Shown piece after piece: positions 7,730 through 16,042 of a stretch of DNA of 64,000 nucleotides. The notes beneath the pieces are model-generated. The model was not told the origin of the DNA and made no database searches. It saw nothing but the letters and a program-made list of their open reading frames with translations. Where the stretch lies: the NCBI GenBank assembly GCA_052246725.1, contig JBQQCL010000004.1. One strand, 5' to 3'. Source of the stretch: Pseudalkalibacillus sp052246725. Its GTDB lineage: Bacteria > Bacillota > Bacilli > Bacillales > Fictibacillaceae. Position 1 is the first letter of the stretch; every line of letters starts with the position of its first letter. The position numbers and the translations under genes are program-made.

Positions 7730-8653
7730 TTATTGTGCTTCTGTTCCTTTTTGGTACTGGATGACGATTTTCTGATGAGGTCTCTTGGATGGTTCAACTG
7801 CGTAGGTGACTGATTCACCATTGACAGTGACTTCTACATGCTGAGTCGCACCGATATTGAATGTTACTTGAGTGAGATCTTTCAGATCGTACGAAAGCGG
7901 ACCATCCTCTTTTTTGAATATTTTCCCGCCAGGTTGAATGTTTTCACCTGATTCATCCTTCACATCAATATAGGTTTCCCCATTTACTTTCAGCTCGACT
8001 TTGAACTCGTCTGTTCCTGATAAGGAATAGGTTTTGATGCTTCCTTCTGAAGATAGTTCCTCTAGCTTTTGCTCTGGGGCTTCTTCTTCAGATTGGGTTT
8101 CAGTTTCATTCGTTCCATCATCTTCTGAGCCTTCATTGTCTTCTTCATTATTGTCGTCCGTACCTTCGGTTGTATCTGAGGATTCTTCCGGTGGTTTCTC
8201 TCCTTCAGCACTTTCATAATTGTCGACATTATCTTTATTCGGTTCAGAACTGCTGTTGCCACCGTTATTCTGTACTACCCAGTAAAAGGCGATTAATAGA
8301 GCGGTTAATAAAACGGCTGTTAATAATAATGGGACGACCTTGGCCAATTTATTATCTTTCGGCACATTTGCTTTAGGTTTTGAGGATCTGGGTGCGAATT
8401 CAGTTGGCCCTTCTTTTGAAGCGGGCACTTCACTCGCATGTTCTTCAAAAAGCATATCGGGATCCAGACCGACTGCTTCAGCATAGTTTTTAATGAATGC
8501 TCGGGCGTAAAATGCTCCCGGAAGGACGGAGTATTTTCCCTCTTCGATCGCTTGAAGGTACCTCTTCTGAATCTTCGTCTTGTCTTGTAACTCTTCGTAT
8601 GATAACTGTTTTTCCAACCGCGCTTCTTTCAAGCGCTGACCAAGCTCTGTCAT
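7730..8653 (-). CDS. ymfM: RodZ-like helix-turn-helix membrane protein YmfM
   Basis: Cytoskeletal RodZ homologue linking MreB to the cell wall machinery in studied relatives. From the ATG at 8653 it has 307 residues: an N-terminal HTH domain (TELGQRLKEARLEKQLSYEELQ onward, about 1-70), a basic linker, one membrane helix (VVPLLLTAVLLTALLIAFYW, about 105-127), a long acidic E/D/N-rich spacer (about 135-205), and a C-terminal beta-domain of DUF4115 type. A GTG at 8665 lies inside the AGGTGG ribosome site region, so the ATG is preferred. It lies just upstream of pgsA, as in B. subtilis. Confidence 0.9.
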   Translation of the reverse strand: MTELGQRLKEARLEKQLSYEELQDKTKIQKRYLQAIEEGKYSVLPGAFYARAFIKNYAEAVGLDPDMLFEEHASEVPASKEGPTEFAPRSSKPKANVPKDNKLAKVVPLLLTAVLLTALLIAFYWVVQNNGGNSSSEPNKDNVDNYESAEGEKPPEESSDTTEGTDDNNEEDNEGSEDDGTNETETQSEEEAPEQKLEELSSEGSIKTYSLSGTDEFKVELKVNGETYIDVKDESGENIQPGGKIFKKEDGPLSYDLKDLTQVTFNIGATQHVEVTVNGESVTYAVEPSKRPHQKIVIQYQKGTEAQ

Positions 8654-8671
8654 ACTTGCTACCACCTGCCA

Positions 8672-9454
8672 CTATTCAAAGTCAAAACCAAAGGATGTAG
8701 GGTTTGTATCTTCAACGACATCATAAGTAATTTCTTCCTCAGGGTTATTTCGGAGTTCAATAATATAATCAAAATCATCAAGCGTGTACTCTGAATCCCT
8801 TACGAAAATATCCGGGTGTTCAACGATTTTGGTTGCTGGTAGTCTCATGACTTCACGAATCAGCTGCCAATGTTTTTCTGACGACCGCTTTAAAGAAACG
8901 ATCCCATCAACTAAAAACACATGGTCATTGCTGTATTCATCGTCTGCCAATTGGCTGCGTATCGTTTGTTTCAGAAGTGTTGAAGAAACGAAAATCCATC
9001 GCTTGTTCGCACATACACTTGCTGCTACGATCGATTCAGTTTTCCCGACACGAGGCATCCCGCGGATACCTATGAGTTTGTGCCCATCAACCTTGAACAA
9101 TTCAGCCATAAAATCAACAAGCAATCCAAGTTCATCCCTGACAAACCGGAATGTCTTTTTATCATCAGCATCTCTTTGTATGTAACGTCCATGTCTGACC
9201 GCTAAAATATCTCGGAGCTTCGGTTTCCTCATTTTCGTGATCGTAATGTTGTCCATCGTCTCAAGGATAGTCTTCAGACGTTCGACTTGTTCAGAATTAT
9301 GAACCAACAACAACATTCCGCGCCTCATATTGTCAACGCCGTTGATTGTAATAATATTTATCCCTAACATACCGAGCAAAGAAGAAATATCACCTAGAAG
9401 CCCGGGACGGTTTTTATGTATTTCATATTCTAAATACCATTCCTGTTGTTCCAT
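8672..9454 (-). CDS. ymfK: DUF3388 protein YmfK (ACT-like plus P-loop-like regions)
   Basis: A conserved Bacillus protein of unknown function, 260 residues. Residues about 6-75 look like an ACT regulatory fold (EIHKNRPGLLGDISSLLGML). Residues about 148-160 contain GMPRVGKTES, a Walker-A-like GxxxxGKT, followed by segments consistent with a nucleotide-binding fold. The combination suggests a ligand-sensing NTP-binding protein, which is inference. It lies between ymfJ and the rodZ-like gene, with 18 bases separating its stop from the next start. Family assignment rests on gene position and general resemblance. Confidence 0.85.
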   Translation of the reverse strand: MEQQEWYLEYEIHKNRPGLLGDISSLLGMLGINIITINGVDNMRRGMLLLVHNSEQVERLKTILETMDNITITKMRKPKLRDILAVRHGRYIQRDADDKKTFRFVRDELGLLVDFMAELFKVDGHKLIGIRGMPRVGKTESIVAASVCANKRWIFVSSTLLKQTIRSQLADDEYSNDHVFLVDGIVSLKRSSEKHWQLIREVMRLPATKIVEHPDIFVRDSEYTLDDFDYIIELRNNPEEEITYDVVEDTNPTSFGFDFE

Positions 9455-9538
9455 TAGTCATCTCCTTCGCTGTTCACCAATATCCGACATCCTTTTCTCT
9501 AATGATAAATGATTTTCCACATTAAGAAAAGTAAAATT

Positions 9539-9660
9539 AAAGAAAACTTGGCAAGTCTTAAACGGAGTGCAAAGAATTGCCTTAGTTCCCGTTATGCCAC
9601 GAGATGCAAAGAAAACTTGGCAAGTCTTAAGCAAAGTGATAAGAACTGTCTTGGTTTCAC
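9539..9660. repeat. Two diverged tandem copies of a 69-bp repeat related to module A
   Basis: AAAGAAAACTTGGCAAGTCTTA occurs at 9539-9560 and 9608-9629. The following bases also correspond (AAGAATTGCCTTAGTT against AAGAACTGTCTTGGTT). The start matches the AAAGAAAACTTGGC end of module A. Confidence 0.75.
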
Positions 9661-9661
9661 G

Positions 9662-9693
9662 AAAAAAGGCTGATCCTCTAATGGAATCAGCCC
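9662..9693 (-). terminator. Terminator after ymfJ
   Basis: Minus strand GGCTGAT, loop, ATCAGCC, TTTTTT. It starts 9 bases past the stop codon. Confidence 0.88.
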
Positions 9694-9701
9694 GTTTTCA
9701 A

Positions 9702-9953
9702 CTATCGTCTTTCTTGTACAAGCTTGACCATCATGCTTGCGATTGAATGACGCTCTTCTTCATCGGCAACATGCCAAAGGTCAGCAAGTACTTTTTCTTC
9801 TGCATTCTTCGGTTCAACCTGATCAGCAAGGTATCCTCCGATTTCAGTAGCGATTTCTGTAATCGCTCCATCCTTCATACCTTTTTCCTCTGCTTGTTGT
9901 AAACGTTGGCTGAGGAAGCCTTTCCACTCATTCCAGTTATCAAGAACAGACAT
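9702..9953 (-). CDS. ymfJ: DUF3243 protein YmfJ
   Basis: An 83-residue soluble, mostly helical protein of unknown function, conserved at this position in Bacillus (between ymfI and ymfK). It begins MSVLDNWNEWKGFLSQRLQQ and ends in VKLVQERR. AGGAGG lies upstream of the ATG. Nothing in the sequence points to a catalytic role. Identification is from length, position and overall resemblance. Confidence 0.88.
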   Translation of the reverse strand: MSVLDNWNEWKGFLSQRLQQAEEKGMKDGAITEIATEIGGYLADQVEPKNAEEKVLADLWHVADEEERHSIASMMVKLVQERR

Positions 9954-10127
9954 GTCTAGTCCCTCCTAGAAAAAATAAAATCGTTCAAGCATTATCATGT
10001 CTCAAAAAGTGGAAAGTATGCATCGTTTTTCAACAAGGTTTTTAGTAAAGCATTGCTCGTTTTTATTGTTAATTTATACAAAATTAACTCCGCGGCGTTT
10101 CGCAGCCAATTTTTTTAAAACAGTCCT

Positions 10128-10850
10128 TCAACAATACCAAGCACCGTTTACCGGGAGGATATGGCCTGTCACATAGGATGATTTTTTGGAAACCAAATAT
10201 CCAACCGCATCAGAGACTTCTTCCGGAAGCCCGAAACGCCCAATCGGTATTTCATCTGAGATCGCTTCCAGCTCTTCATCAGAAAGATGTTCATTCATTT
10301 TTGTTGCAATGATCCCTGGAGCGACAGCATTGACTCGAATCCCACTCGGCGCCAATTCTTTTGATAATGCTTTTACCATCGTATTCATACCGCCTTTCAC
10401 CATTGAATAGAGAACCTCACAGGATGCACCTGTCTGTCCCCAAATCGACGTGATCATGACGATCGACCCTTGTTTCTTTTCAATCATCGAAGGCAGAAGT
10501 TGTTGTATGAGCTGGAATGGGCTTTTTAATTGGAGCTGCACCATCCCATCAAGTTCCTTTTGAGCCACATCCGTTATCAATCCAGTATGTGAGCTCCCGC
10601 AATTATAAACGAGTACGTTGACCGGAGTTTTAATTTGTTGGGTTAAAATCCCTGGTCCGTCCGGTAAAGCTAAGTTCGAATTGATCAATTTACATTCGAC
10701 CGAGTCCGCAAATTCCATCTGTAATTTTTCAACAGCCTCTTTATTTTGATAATAGTGCAGATACATGTTGTACCCTTGAGAAGCCAATTCTCTTGCGATT
10801 GCTTGTCCGATTTCCCCGCTTGCTCCAGTGACTAAGGCATAGGTTTTCAT
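10128..10850 (-). CDS. ymfI: Short-chain dehydrogenase/reductase YmfI
   Basis: NAD(P)-dependent oxidoreductase of the classical SDR family, resembling 3-oxoacyl-ACP reductases. TGASGEIGQ (about 8-16) is the cofactor-binding glycine motif. SIW and YSMVK (about 139-158) supply the catalytic Ser and the Tyr-x3-Lys pair, and AVAPGIIATKM is the typical C-terminal block. The start is placed at the ATG at 10850, after GGGAGGGG; the frame extends five codons upstream without a better site. The 240 residues are normal. The substrate is not predictable. It follows the ymfF/ymfH pair, as in B. subtilis. Confidence 0.92.
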   Translation of the reverse strand: MKTYALVTGASGEIGQAIARELASQGYNMYLHYYQNKEAVEKLQMEFADSVECKLINSNLALPDGPGILTQQIKTPVNVLVYNCGSSHTGLITDVAQKELDGMVQLQLKSPFQLIQQLLPSMIEKKQGSIVMITSIWGQTGASCEVLYSMVKGGMNTMVKALSKELAPSGIRVNAVAPGIIATKMNEHLSDEELEAISDEIPIGRFGLPEEVSDAVGYLVSKKSSYVTGHILPVNGAWYC

Positions 10851-10904
10851 AGTGTCCCCTCCCATCTGAAATTTCTGTACTTAGTCCCGATAAAATCCCT
10901 TAGC

Positions 10905-10960
10905 GATGGCTGAGCCTAAGTCGTGCTTATATTGAAGAAAGTATCTATACTTTCTTTAAA
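10905..10960 (-). repeat. Fragment of module A
   Basis: GCTGAGCCTAAG...GCTTATATTGAAGAAAG and the following ATACTTTCTTTAAATGAA match the right half of the solo module at 2319-2408. Confidence 0.6.
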
Positions 10961-10966
10961 TGAAAC

Positions 10967-11002
10967 ATAAAGCAGAGACTGACTTTTTCAGTCAGCCTCA
11001 CT
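10967..11002 (-). terminator. Terminator after ymfH
   Basis: Minus strand GAGGCTGACT, loop GAAAA, AGTCAGTCTC, then TGCTTTATG. The stem is good and the T tract is interrupted. Confidence 0.7.
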
Positions 11003-11017
11003 TTTCCCCCAATATTC

Positions 11018-12307
11018 TCAACTGCTTTTTGGTCGTACTTGACAGCTTGTAAAAGCTTTTTCCTTAAAGTGATCACTCATTATCTTTTGGAGATCATCAG
11101 GTGTGATTTTCGCATACATTTCAACGACGTTGAACAGATTCATATCTCCGAATTGAAAACGGGTGAATTGATTGGCGATATATTCTGGGGAATTCATCGA
11201 TCTCAGGAAACTCCCCATTTTCTTTTTCTTCAAACGTTCGATTGAGTCAGGATCAATTCCTTTTGATTTGGTCGCTTCAATCATTTCAAAAATACGTTCC
11301 GTCAAGCGGTCCGGATCGCTTGTTTCTCCGCCTATGAGTGAGAAACCGAAATCAGATTCCTCTGTATAATCGAACGAAAATGATTGATCGATCAAGCCTT
11401 CATCGTATAATTCCTCATAATTGTCTGAGCTTTGGCCGAACAAATAATCTAGCAGAAGATTCATGCTTAATTCGTATTTAAGGCGTTCCTCACCTAAACG
11501 ATTAGGTGTCGCCTCTTTAAACCCAACCATACACTTCGGTGTTTGTACAGTCATTTTAATGACCGATTTCTTATTTGCAACTTCAGGTGGTTCATCTTCA
11601 AAAAAACGCTCGATTTTCTCAGGTGCTGCAAAATCTTTTCCATCCTGATTCTCTTTTACGAGACCCATTATTTCTTTAACATCGACATTACCGACGACAA
11701 ATAAGAGCATGTTGCTTGGATGGTAAAAAGTTTCGTAGCATGTGTACAGTGAATCTTTTGTAATCTTCGCAATGGAAGAAACGGTTCCTGCAATATCGAT
11801 CTTTACCGGATGATGATGGAACATGTTTTCGATTACACCGAAGTACACACGCCAGTCAGGATTATCATCATACATCTCAATTTCCTGTCCGATGATCCCT
11901 TTTTCTTTCTCTACAGTCTTTTCAGTGAAATAAGGCGCTTGCACGAAATCAATCAATGTCTTCAGATTTTCCTTTACATTCGATGTACTGGAAAAAAGAT
12001 AAGCCGTTCTTGTAAAGGATGTGAAAGCATTGGCTGATGCCCCTTGTTTGCTGAAATCCTGGAAAACATCGCCGTGCTCTTTTTCAAACAATTTATGTTC
12101 TAGAAAATGAGCGATGCCATCCGGAACTTTGACAGGCTCATTTGAACCAATCGGTGTGAAATGATTATCGACTGAACCATATTTGGTCGTAAAGGTTGCA
12201 TACGTCTTATTGAACCCTTTTTTCGGTAAAACATATACCTGAAGTCCATTGTCTAATGTTTCGGAATAAAGGGTTTCTTGCAGTTGATCGAAATGCGTTT
12301 CATTCAT
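11018..12307 (-). CDS. ymfH: M16 family zinc peptidase YmfH (catalytic partner)
   Basis: Insulinase-like metalloprotease of 429 residues. The inverted zinc motif HxxEH is present as AHFLEHKLF at about 67-75, and the distal glutamate lies in GQEIEMYDD at about 144-152. It begins two bases after the ymfF stop, indicating translational coupling. Its partner lacks the motif, a common M16 arrangement in which one subunit is active and the other structural. It lies between ymfF and ymfI, as in B. subtilis. The substrate is unknown. Confidence 0.93.
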   Translation of the reverse strand: MNETHFDQLQETLYSETLDNGLQVYVLPKKGFNKTYATFTTKYGSVDNHFTPIGSNEPVKVPDGIAHFLEHKLFEKEHGDVFQDFSKQGASANAFTSFTRTAYLFSSTSNVKENLKTLIDFVQAPYFTEKTVEKEKGIIGQEIEMYDDNPDWRVYFGVIENMFHHHPVKIDIAGTVSSIAKITKDSLYTCYETFYHPSNMLLFVVGNVDVKEIMGLVKENQDGKDFAAPEKIERFFEDEPPEVANKKSVIKMTVQTPKCMVGFKEATPNRLGEERLKYELSMNLLLDYLFGQSSDNYEELYDEGLIDQSFSFDYTEESDFGFSLIGGETSDPDRLTERIFEMIEATKSKGIDPDSIERLKKKKMGSFLRSMNSPEYIANQFTRFQFGDMNLFNVVEMYAKITPDDLQKIMSDHFKEKAFTSCQVRPKSS

Positions 12308-12309
12308 GG

Positions 12310-13590
12310 TTATTGACCCTCCCCTTTAAGGAAATAGATCGTATCAAGCGTGACGGTTTCGGCAGCTTTCTTGACATCGTCCATCGTTACCGCCTGAATC
12401 CCCTCTATCCACTCATCGATGGAACGCTCAATGCCGGCTACTTTTGAATGATATAACAGGTCCACCCAACTGTTCGGGTTATCCACAGACTCGAGCAGTT
12501 GATTCCGCAACATCTCCTTAGTCTGAGAAAATTCAGCGTCTGTAATATCACCATCCTTCATCTTTTCCATCTGTTCCTTAATAATTGAAACTGCTTTTTC
12601 ATAATTTTTGAATTCGATTCCTGACATGACAAACAGGGCACCTACATGACTTTCAATCCTCGAAACTGCATAGTACGCAAGACTCGCCTTTTCACGGACA
12701 TTGATAAACAATTTCGAATGTGAAAATCCACCGAATATTCCATTGAAGACCTGAATGGCATAATACTCTGGATCGGAAAACGTAATGGATGTCCGATAAC
12801 CGATATGGAGCTTTCCTTGTTTGATGTCCTGTTCATCAAAAACAACATTCTCCTGTGTCCTGTTTTCGATTTCAGAGGAAGGTGATTCATCAGCATTGAA
12901 CCGTTCACTCAGTTCGAGTCTCGAGAGAACTTTACGTTCTACTTCCTCACCATCGATATCTCCGACAATATAGATATCGATTTCATCTTTATTCATTACG
13001 TCCTTATAGTAGTTGAAAAGTTCTTCTGCCGTAATGGCATCGACCTCTTCTTCTTTCCCATAGGCATGTTGTGCATACGGGCGGCCTTTGAACATTTCTT
13101 CTACAAGACGTTTATTCGCAAAACGCATTTTATCATCATAGATCGATTGGATTTTCTGTTTCAAGACCCGTTTTTCTTTTTTTACATTATTCTCATCGAA
13201 TTTCGTGCCATCGTTCAATGGCTGCAACATCACTTCAGATAAGAACTCAAAGGATTGATCGAGGAGCTGTGTATTATCTAACAGAAACTTTTCATTCGAA
13301 ACATCCATACGGATCGTGATGATCTGGTAATCCCCTTTTTTAGCGACAGAAGTTACGAATCCGGCACCGTACATATCTTCCAATAGTCGATGGATATGTA
13401 ATGATGATGGATACGATTTGGTGCCAGCTTTCAAGACTTGCGCTAACAACGCCCGTTTTGTTACGTTCTCTTCTTCAATCTTACGTTTTATCTGGATGGA
13501 AATCGTCGTTGTCTTATATTTTTCTGTTTCAATCAGATGCAGTGTGTACCCCTCCGTAGGTACCACTCGAGGTTCAGTTGTCCTTGTCAT
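12310..13590 (-). CDS. ymfF: M16 family peptidase-like protein YmfF (no zinc motif)
   Basis: Insulinase-like fold of 426 residues, partner of the following gene. In the region where HxxEH should occur it reads KRALLAQVLKAGTKSYPSS, with no histidine-glutamate motif, so it is probably catalytically inactive and helps form the closed chamber with the YmfH-like subunit. This is inferred from M16 family organisation. It is the first gene after the nucleoside transporter, with a terminator and repeats between. Confidence 0.92.
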   Translation of the reverse strand: MTRTTEPRVVPTEGYTLHLIETEKYKTTTISIQIKRKIEEENVTKRALLAQVLKAGTKSYPSSLHIHRLLEDMYGAGFVTSVAKKGDYQIITIRMDVSNEKFLLDNTQLLDQSFEFLSEVMLQPLNDGTKFDENNVKKEKRVLKQKIQSIYDDKMRFANKRLVEEMFKGRPYAQHAYGKEEEVDAITAEELFNYYKDVMNKDEIDIYIVGDIDGEEVERKVLSRLELSERFNADESPSSEIENRTQENVVFDEQDIKQGKLHIGYRTSITFSDPEYYAIQVFNGIFGGFSHSKLFINVREKASLAYYAVSRIESHVGALFVMSGIEFKNYEKAVSIIKEQMEKMKDGDITDAEFSQTKEMLRNQLLESVDNPNSWVDLLYHSKVAGIERSIDEWIEGIQAVTMDDVKKAAETVTLDTIYFLKGEGQ

Positions 13591-13744
13591 ATCTTCAACC
13601 TCTCCTTTGCCAGGTTTTCTGTTGATAGCTTACCCATTTATTCCCGAAACATGAACTCTCATCATTATAATACTCTTTAATGAGATTTTCATAACGAAAG
13701 GCAAGCTAATTACAACCGCTAGACTTATACTTTTTTATCTTCTA

Positions 13745-13785
13745 GGCTCTGCAGTTTTAAATTGTTGATTTCTGCGAAATTTCCA
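13745..13785. repeat. Left-end fragment of the short MITE
   Basis: GGCTCTGCAGTTTTAAATTGTTGATTTCTGCGAAATTTCC resembles the left terminus of the element at 7490-7668 (TGTTGATTTCTGCAAAAATT); the rest is missing. Confidence 0.6.
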
Positions 13786-13819
13786 AAGATTGCCATTAAA
13801 CATACCCACCATTTAAAAA

Positions 13820-13981
13820 GGCTGATTTCGCAGGACAAGGAAAGCTTCGGCAGCGTTACATCGCACGAAGAAAATGCGATTTTCATTTTCGAGGAGTCTC
13901 GCACCTTGCTCTCCAATCAACTTGCACAAGGTGAGTCTATACAAAAATCCCCCAAAAGCAACAATCTTTAAGAAAAAAGCC
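13820..13981 (+). mobile_element. Internally deleted long MITE with perfect 8-bp target duplication
   Basis: The left terminus GGCTGATTTCGCA is joined directly to the last third of the long element (GGACAAGGAAAGCTTCGG onward), ending AAGCAACAATCTTTAAGAAAAAAGCC. TTTAAAAA flanks it on both sides (13812-13819 and 13982-13989). The full-length relatives are at 19915-20320, 24209-24671 and 32691-33161. Confidence 0.85.
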
Positions 13982-13983
13982 TT

Positions 13984-14018
13984 TAAAAAAGAACTCCTCA
14001 TACTATGAGAAGTTCTCT
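13984..14018 (-). terminator. Terminator after the nucleoside transporter operon
   Basis: Minus strand AGAACTTCTCA, loop, TGAGGAGTTCT, TTTTTAAAGG. It lies 6 bases past the stop of the last permease gene. Confidence 0.85.
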
Positions 14019-14023
14019 ATCCA

Positions 14024-14986
14024 TTATCGTTTTCCTTTTTCGTATGGTTTTCCGATTGCTTTAGGTGCGTCTGCACGGCCTACAAAACCAGCTAGTGCAA
14101 GGATCGTCAGCACATATGGCGAAATAAGCAAAATGACGTGTGGTATTTCTTTCAGCAAGGGTATTTGTTGACCTGTAATACTCAACGATTGAGCAAACCC
14201 GAAGAACAATGCTGCGCCTAATGCGCCAAGCGGGTGCCACTTTCCAAAGATCATTGCTGCAAGGGCCATGAATCCTTGCCCTGCGATCGTCGAGTGTGTG
14301 AAGTTCCCACTAATCGAGGTAGCGTAAACCGCACCACCAAGCCCTGCGAAAGCACCACTTAGCATAACTGCAATGTAACGCATCTTCGTTACATTGATCC
14401 CCATTGTATCTGCAGCCATCGGATGCTCACCGACAGCACGTAAACGAAGTCCGAAAGGTGTTTTGAACACGACGAACCAGACAACGAAAGCCAGTGCCAC
14501 AGCTAAAAATGAGGTTATATAGGCATCACCAAAAAGTAACGGGCCGATAAAAGGGATGTCAGATAGTATTGGAATATCCGATTTAAAAATCCGTTCGTTC
14601 AAATACGGCGTTTGACCAGCATCAAAGATTTTTTTTACTAAGAAAAGTGTCAAACCTGCTGCAAGGAAATTCAATGCAACGCCGCTGACGACCTGGTCAG
14701 CACGGAACGAAATGCTTGCAACTGCGTGCAACAGTGAAAAAATCGCCCCGATTACGATTGCAGCCAGGAAAGAGAACCAAGGTGATGCACTTCCAAATCC
14801 CCAGGTTTCTCCATAGAACGTGAAGACGGCTCCGACAAAGGCTCCCATCATCATGAGCCCTTCCAAACCGATATTGACAACTCCGGATCGTTCACTGAAA
14901 ACTCCACCAAGCGCAGTCAGGATTAAAGGGGCAGCAGCAAAGATGGCTGTAGGTATGATAATTTGTAATATCTGCATGAGATCCAT
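14024..14986 (-). CDS. Nucleoside ABC transporter permease, second subunit (NupQ-like)
   Basis: Membrane permease of 320 residues from the branched-chain-type family that serves BMP nucleoside importers. About eight to ten hydrophobic helices are visible, with the typical GGVFSERSGVVNIGLEGLMM block at about 27-46 and GFMALAAMIFGKWHPLGA near 230. It directly abuts the other permease gene. It is equivalent to B. subtilis nupQ (yufQ) by order and family; orthology is inferred, so no symbol is given. Confidence 0.9.
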   Translation of the reverse strand: MDLMQILQIIIPTAIFAAAPLILTALGGVFSERSGVVNIGLEGLMMMGAFVGAVFTFYGETWGFGSASPWFSFLAAIVIGAIFSLLHAVASISFRADQVVSGVALNFLAAGLTLFLVKKIFDAGQTPYLNERIFKSDIPILSDIPFIGPLLFGDAYITSFLAVALAFVVWFVVFKTPFGLRLRAVGEHPMAADTMGINVTKMRYIAVMLSGAFAGLGGAVYATSISGNFTHSTIAGQGFMALAAMIFGKWHPLGALGAALFFGFAQSLSITGQQIPLLKEIPHVILLISPYVLTILALAGFVGRADAPKAIGKPYEKGKR

Positions 14987-16042
14987 CTAGATTTTCCCCC
15001 TTCTGTTAATCCGGTTTCGCAGCCAGTATACAAGATAGCTGGAAGCTACGAAAAAGATGATTAGTGAAATGACAATTGTGATCAATTCAGGAGGGACTTG
15101 CGCCATCGCCTGCATATTCAATGCTCCGATTTTCAATCCTCCGAAGAGGGCAGCAGCAAGGATGATTCCAATCGCACTATTCGCTCCAAGAAGCGCTACA
15201 GCAATTCCATCAAATCCGACACCAGTAAAGGCAGCATTAATTGTCATATATTGATACGTCCCAAGACCTTCCATGGCACCTGCAACACCAGCAAATCCAC
15301 CTGAAATGCACATGGATAAGATGATATTCTTCGAAACACTGATTCCTCCATAGTCAGAAGCATGCTGATTGAATCCGACTGCACGCAGTTCGTATCCAGT
15401 CGTCGTCTTCCATAACAAGTACCACATCAAAACCGCAGCCAATATGGCCACGATAATGCCATAGTGAAACCTCGAAAAATCCGTTATTTCTTGTAAAAAC
15501 AGTGATGACAATGAAGCTGAAGACTGGATAACTTCAGTCCGTTCTCCTGGCGCTAACAAATGAGTTCGAATGATTGCGTTGGTGACATGCAAAGCGACAT
15601 AGTTCATCATGATCGTGGTAATGACTTCATGTACTCTGAATCTTGCTTTCAAATAGCCAGGTACAAGCCCCCACAATGCCCCAGCAACTGCTGCCGCAAT
15701 GATAGCGAGCGGAATATGGATGAAAGCAGGGACCCCTTCAACAACGATTCCTACATAAACAGAAGCGAGCCATCCCACTAATAGCTGACCTTCTACACCG
15801 ATGTTAAACAACCCTGTTCTGAAAGCGAATGCGACAGCAATTCCTGATAAAATCAGCGGTGACATCTGTCTGATTGTTTCTCCGATATAATATGGATCTG
15901 TGAAAATTACACTGAACAGAGAGGAGTATGCCAGCAGCGGATCATATCCACTTGTAACCATGATAATTCCGCCGACGAGAAGACCAAGCGCAACTGCAAT
16001 GACAGGTACGCTGAGCTTGAATAGAATTCTTTGCAGTTTCAC
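14987..16042 (-). CDS. Nucleoside ABC transporter permease, first subunit (NupP-like)
   Basis: Integral membrane permease of 351 residues. It has multiple hydrophobic helices and the family blocks FRTGLFNIGVEGQLLVGWLA at about 74-93 and GFDGIAVALLGANSAIG near 278. Its stop abuts the next permease start, and its start abuts the ATPase stop, so the three are translationally linked. It forms the translocation channel with its partner. It is the counterpart of B. subtilis nupP by order. Confidence 0.9.
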   Translation of the reverse strand: MKLQRILFKLSVPVIAVALGLLVGGIIMVTSGYDPLLAYSSLFSVIFTDPYYIGETIRQMSPLILSGIAVAFAFRTGLFNIGVEGQLLVGWLASVYVGIVVEGVPAFIHIPLAIIAAAVAGALWGLVPGYLKARFRVHEVITTIMMNYVALHVTNAIIRTHLLAPGERTEVIQSSASLSSLFLQEITDFSRFHYGIIVAILAAVLMWYLLWKTTTGYELRAVGFNQHASDYGGISVSKNIILSMCISGGFAGVAGAMEGLGTYQYMTINAAFTGVGFDGIAVALLGANSAIGIILAAALFGGLKIGALNMQAMAQVPPELITIVISLIIFFVASSYLVYWLRNRINRRGKI

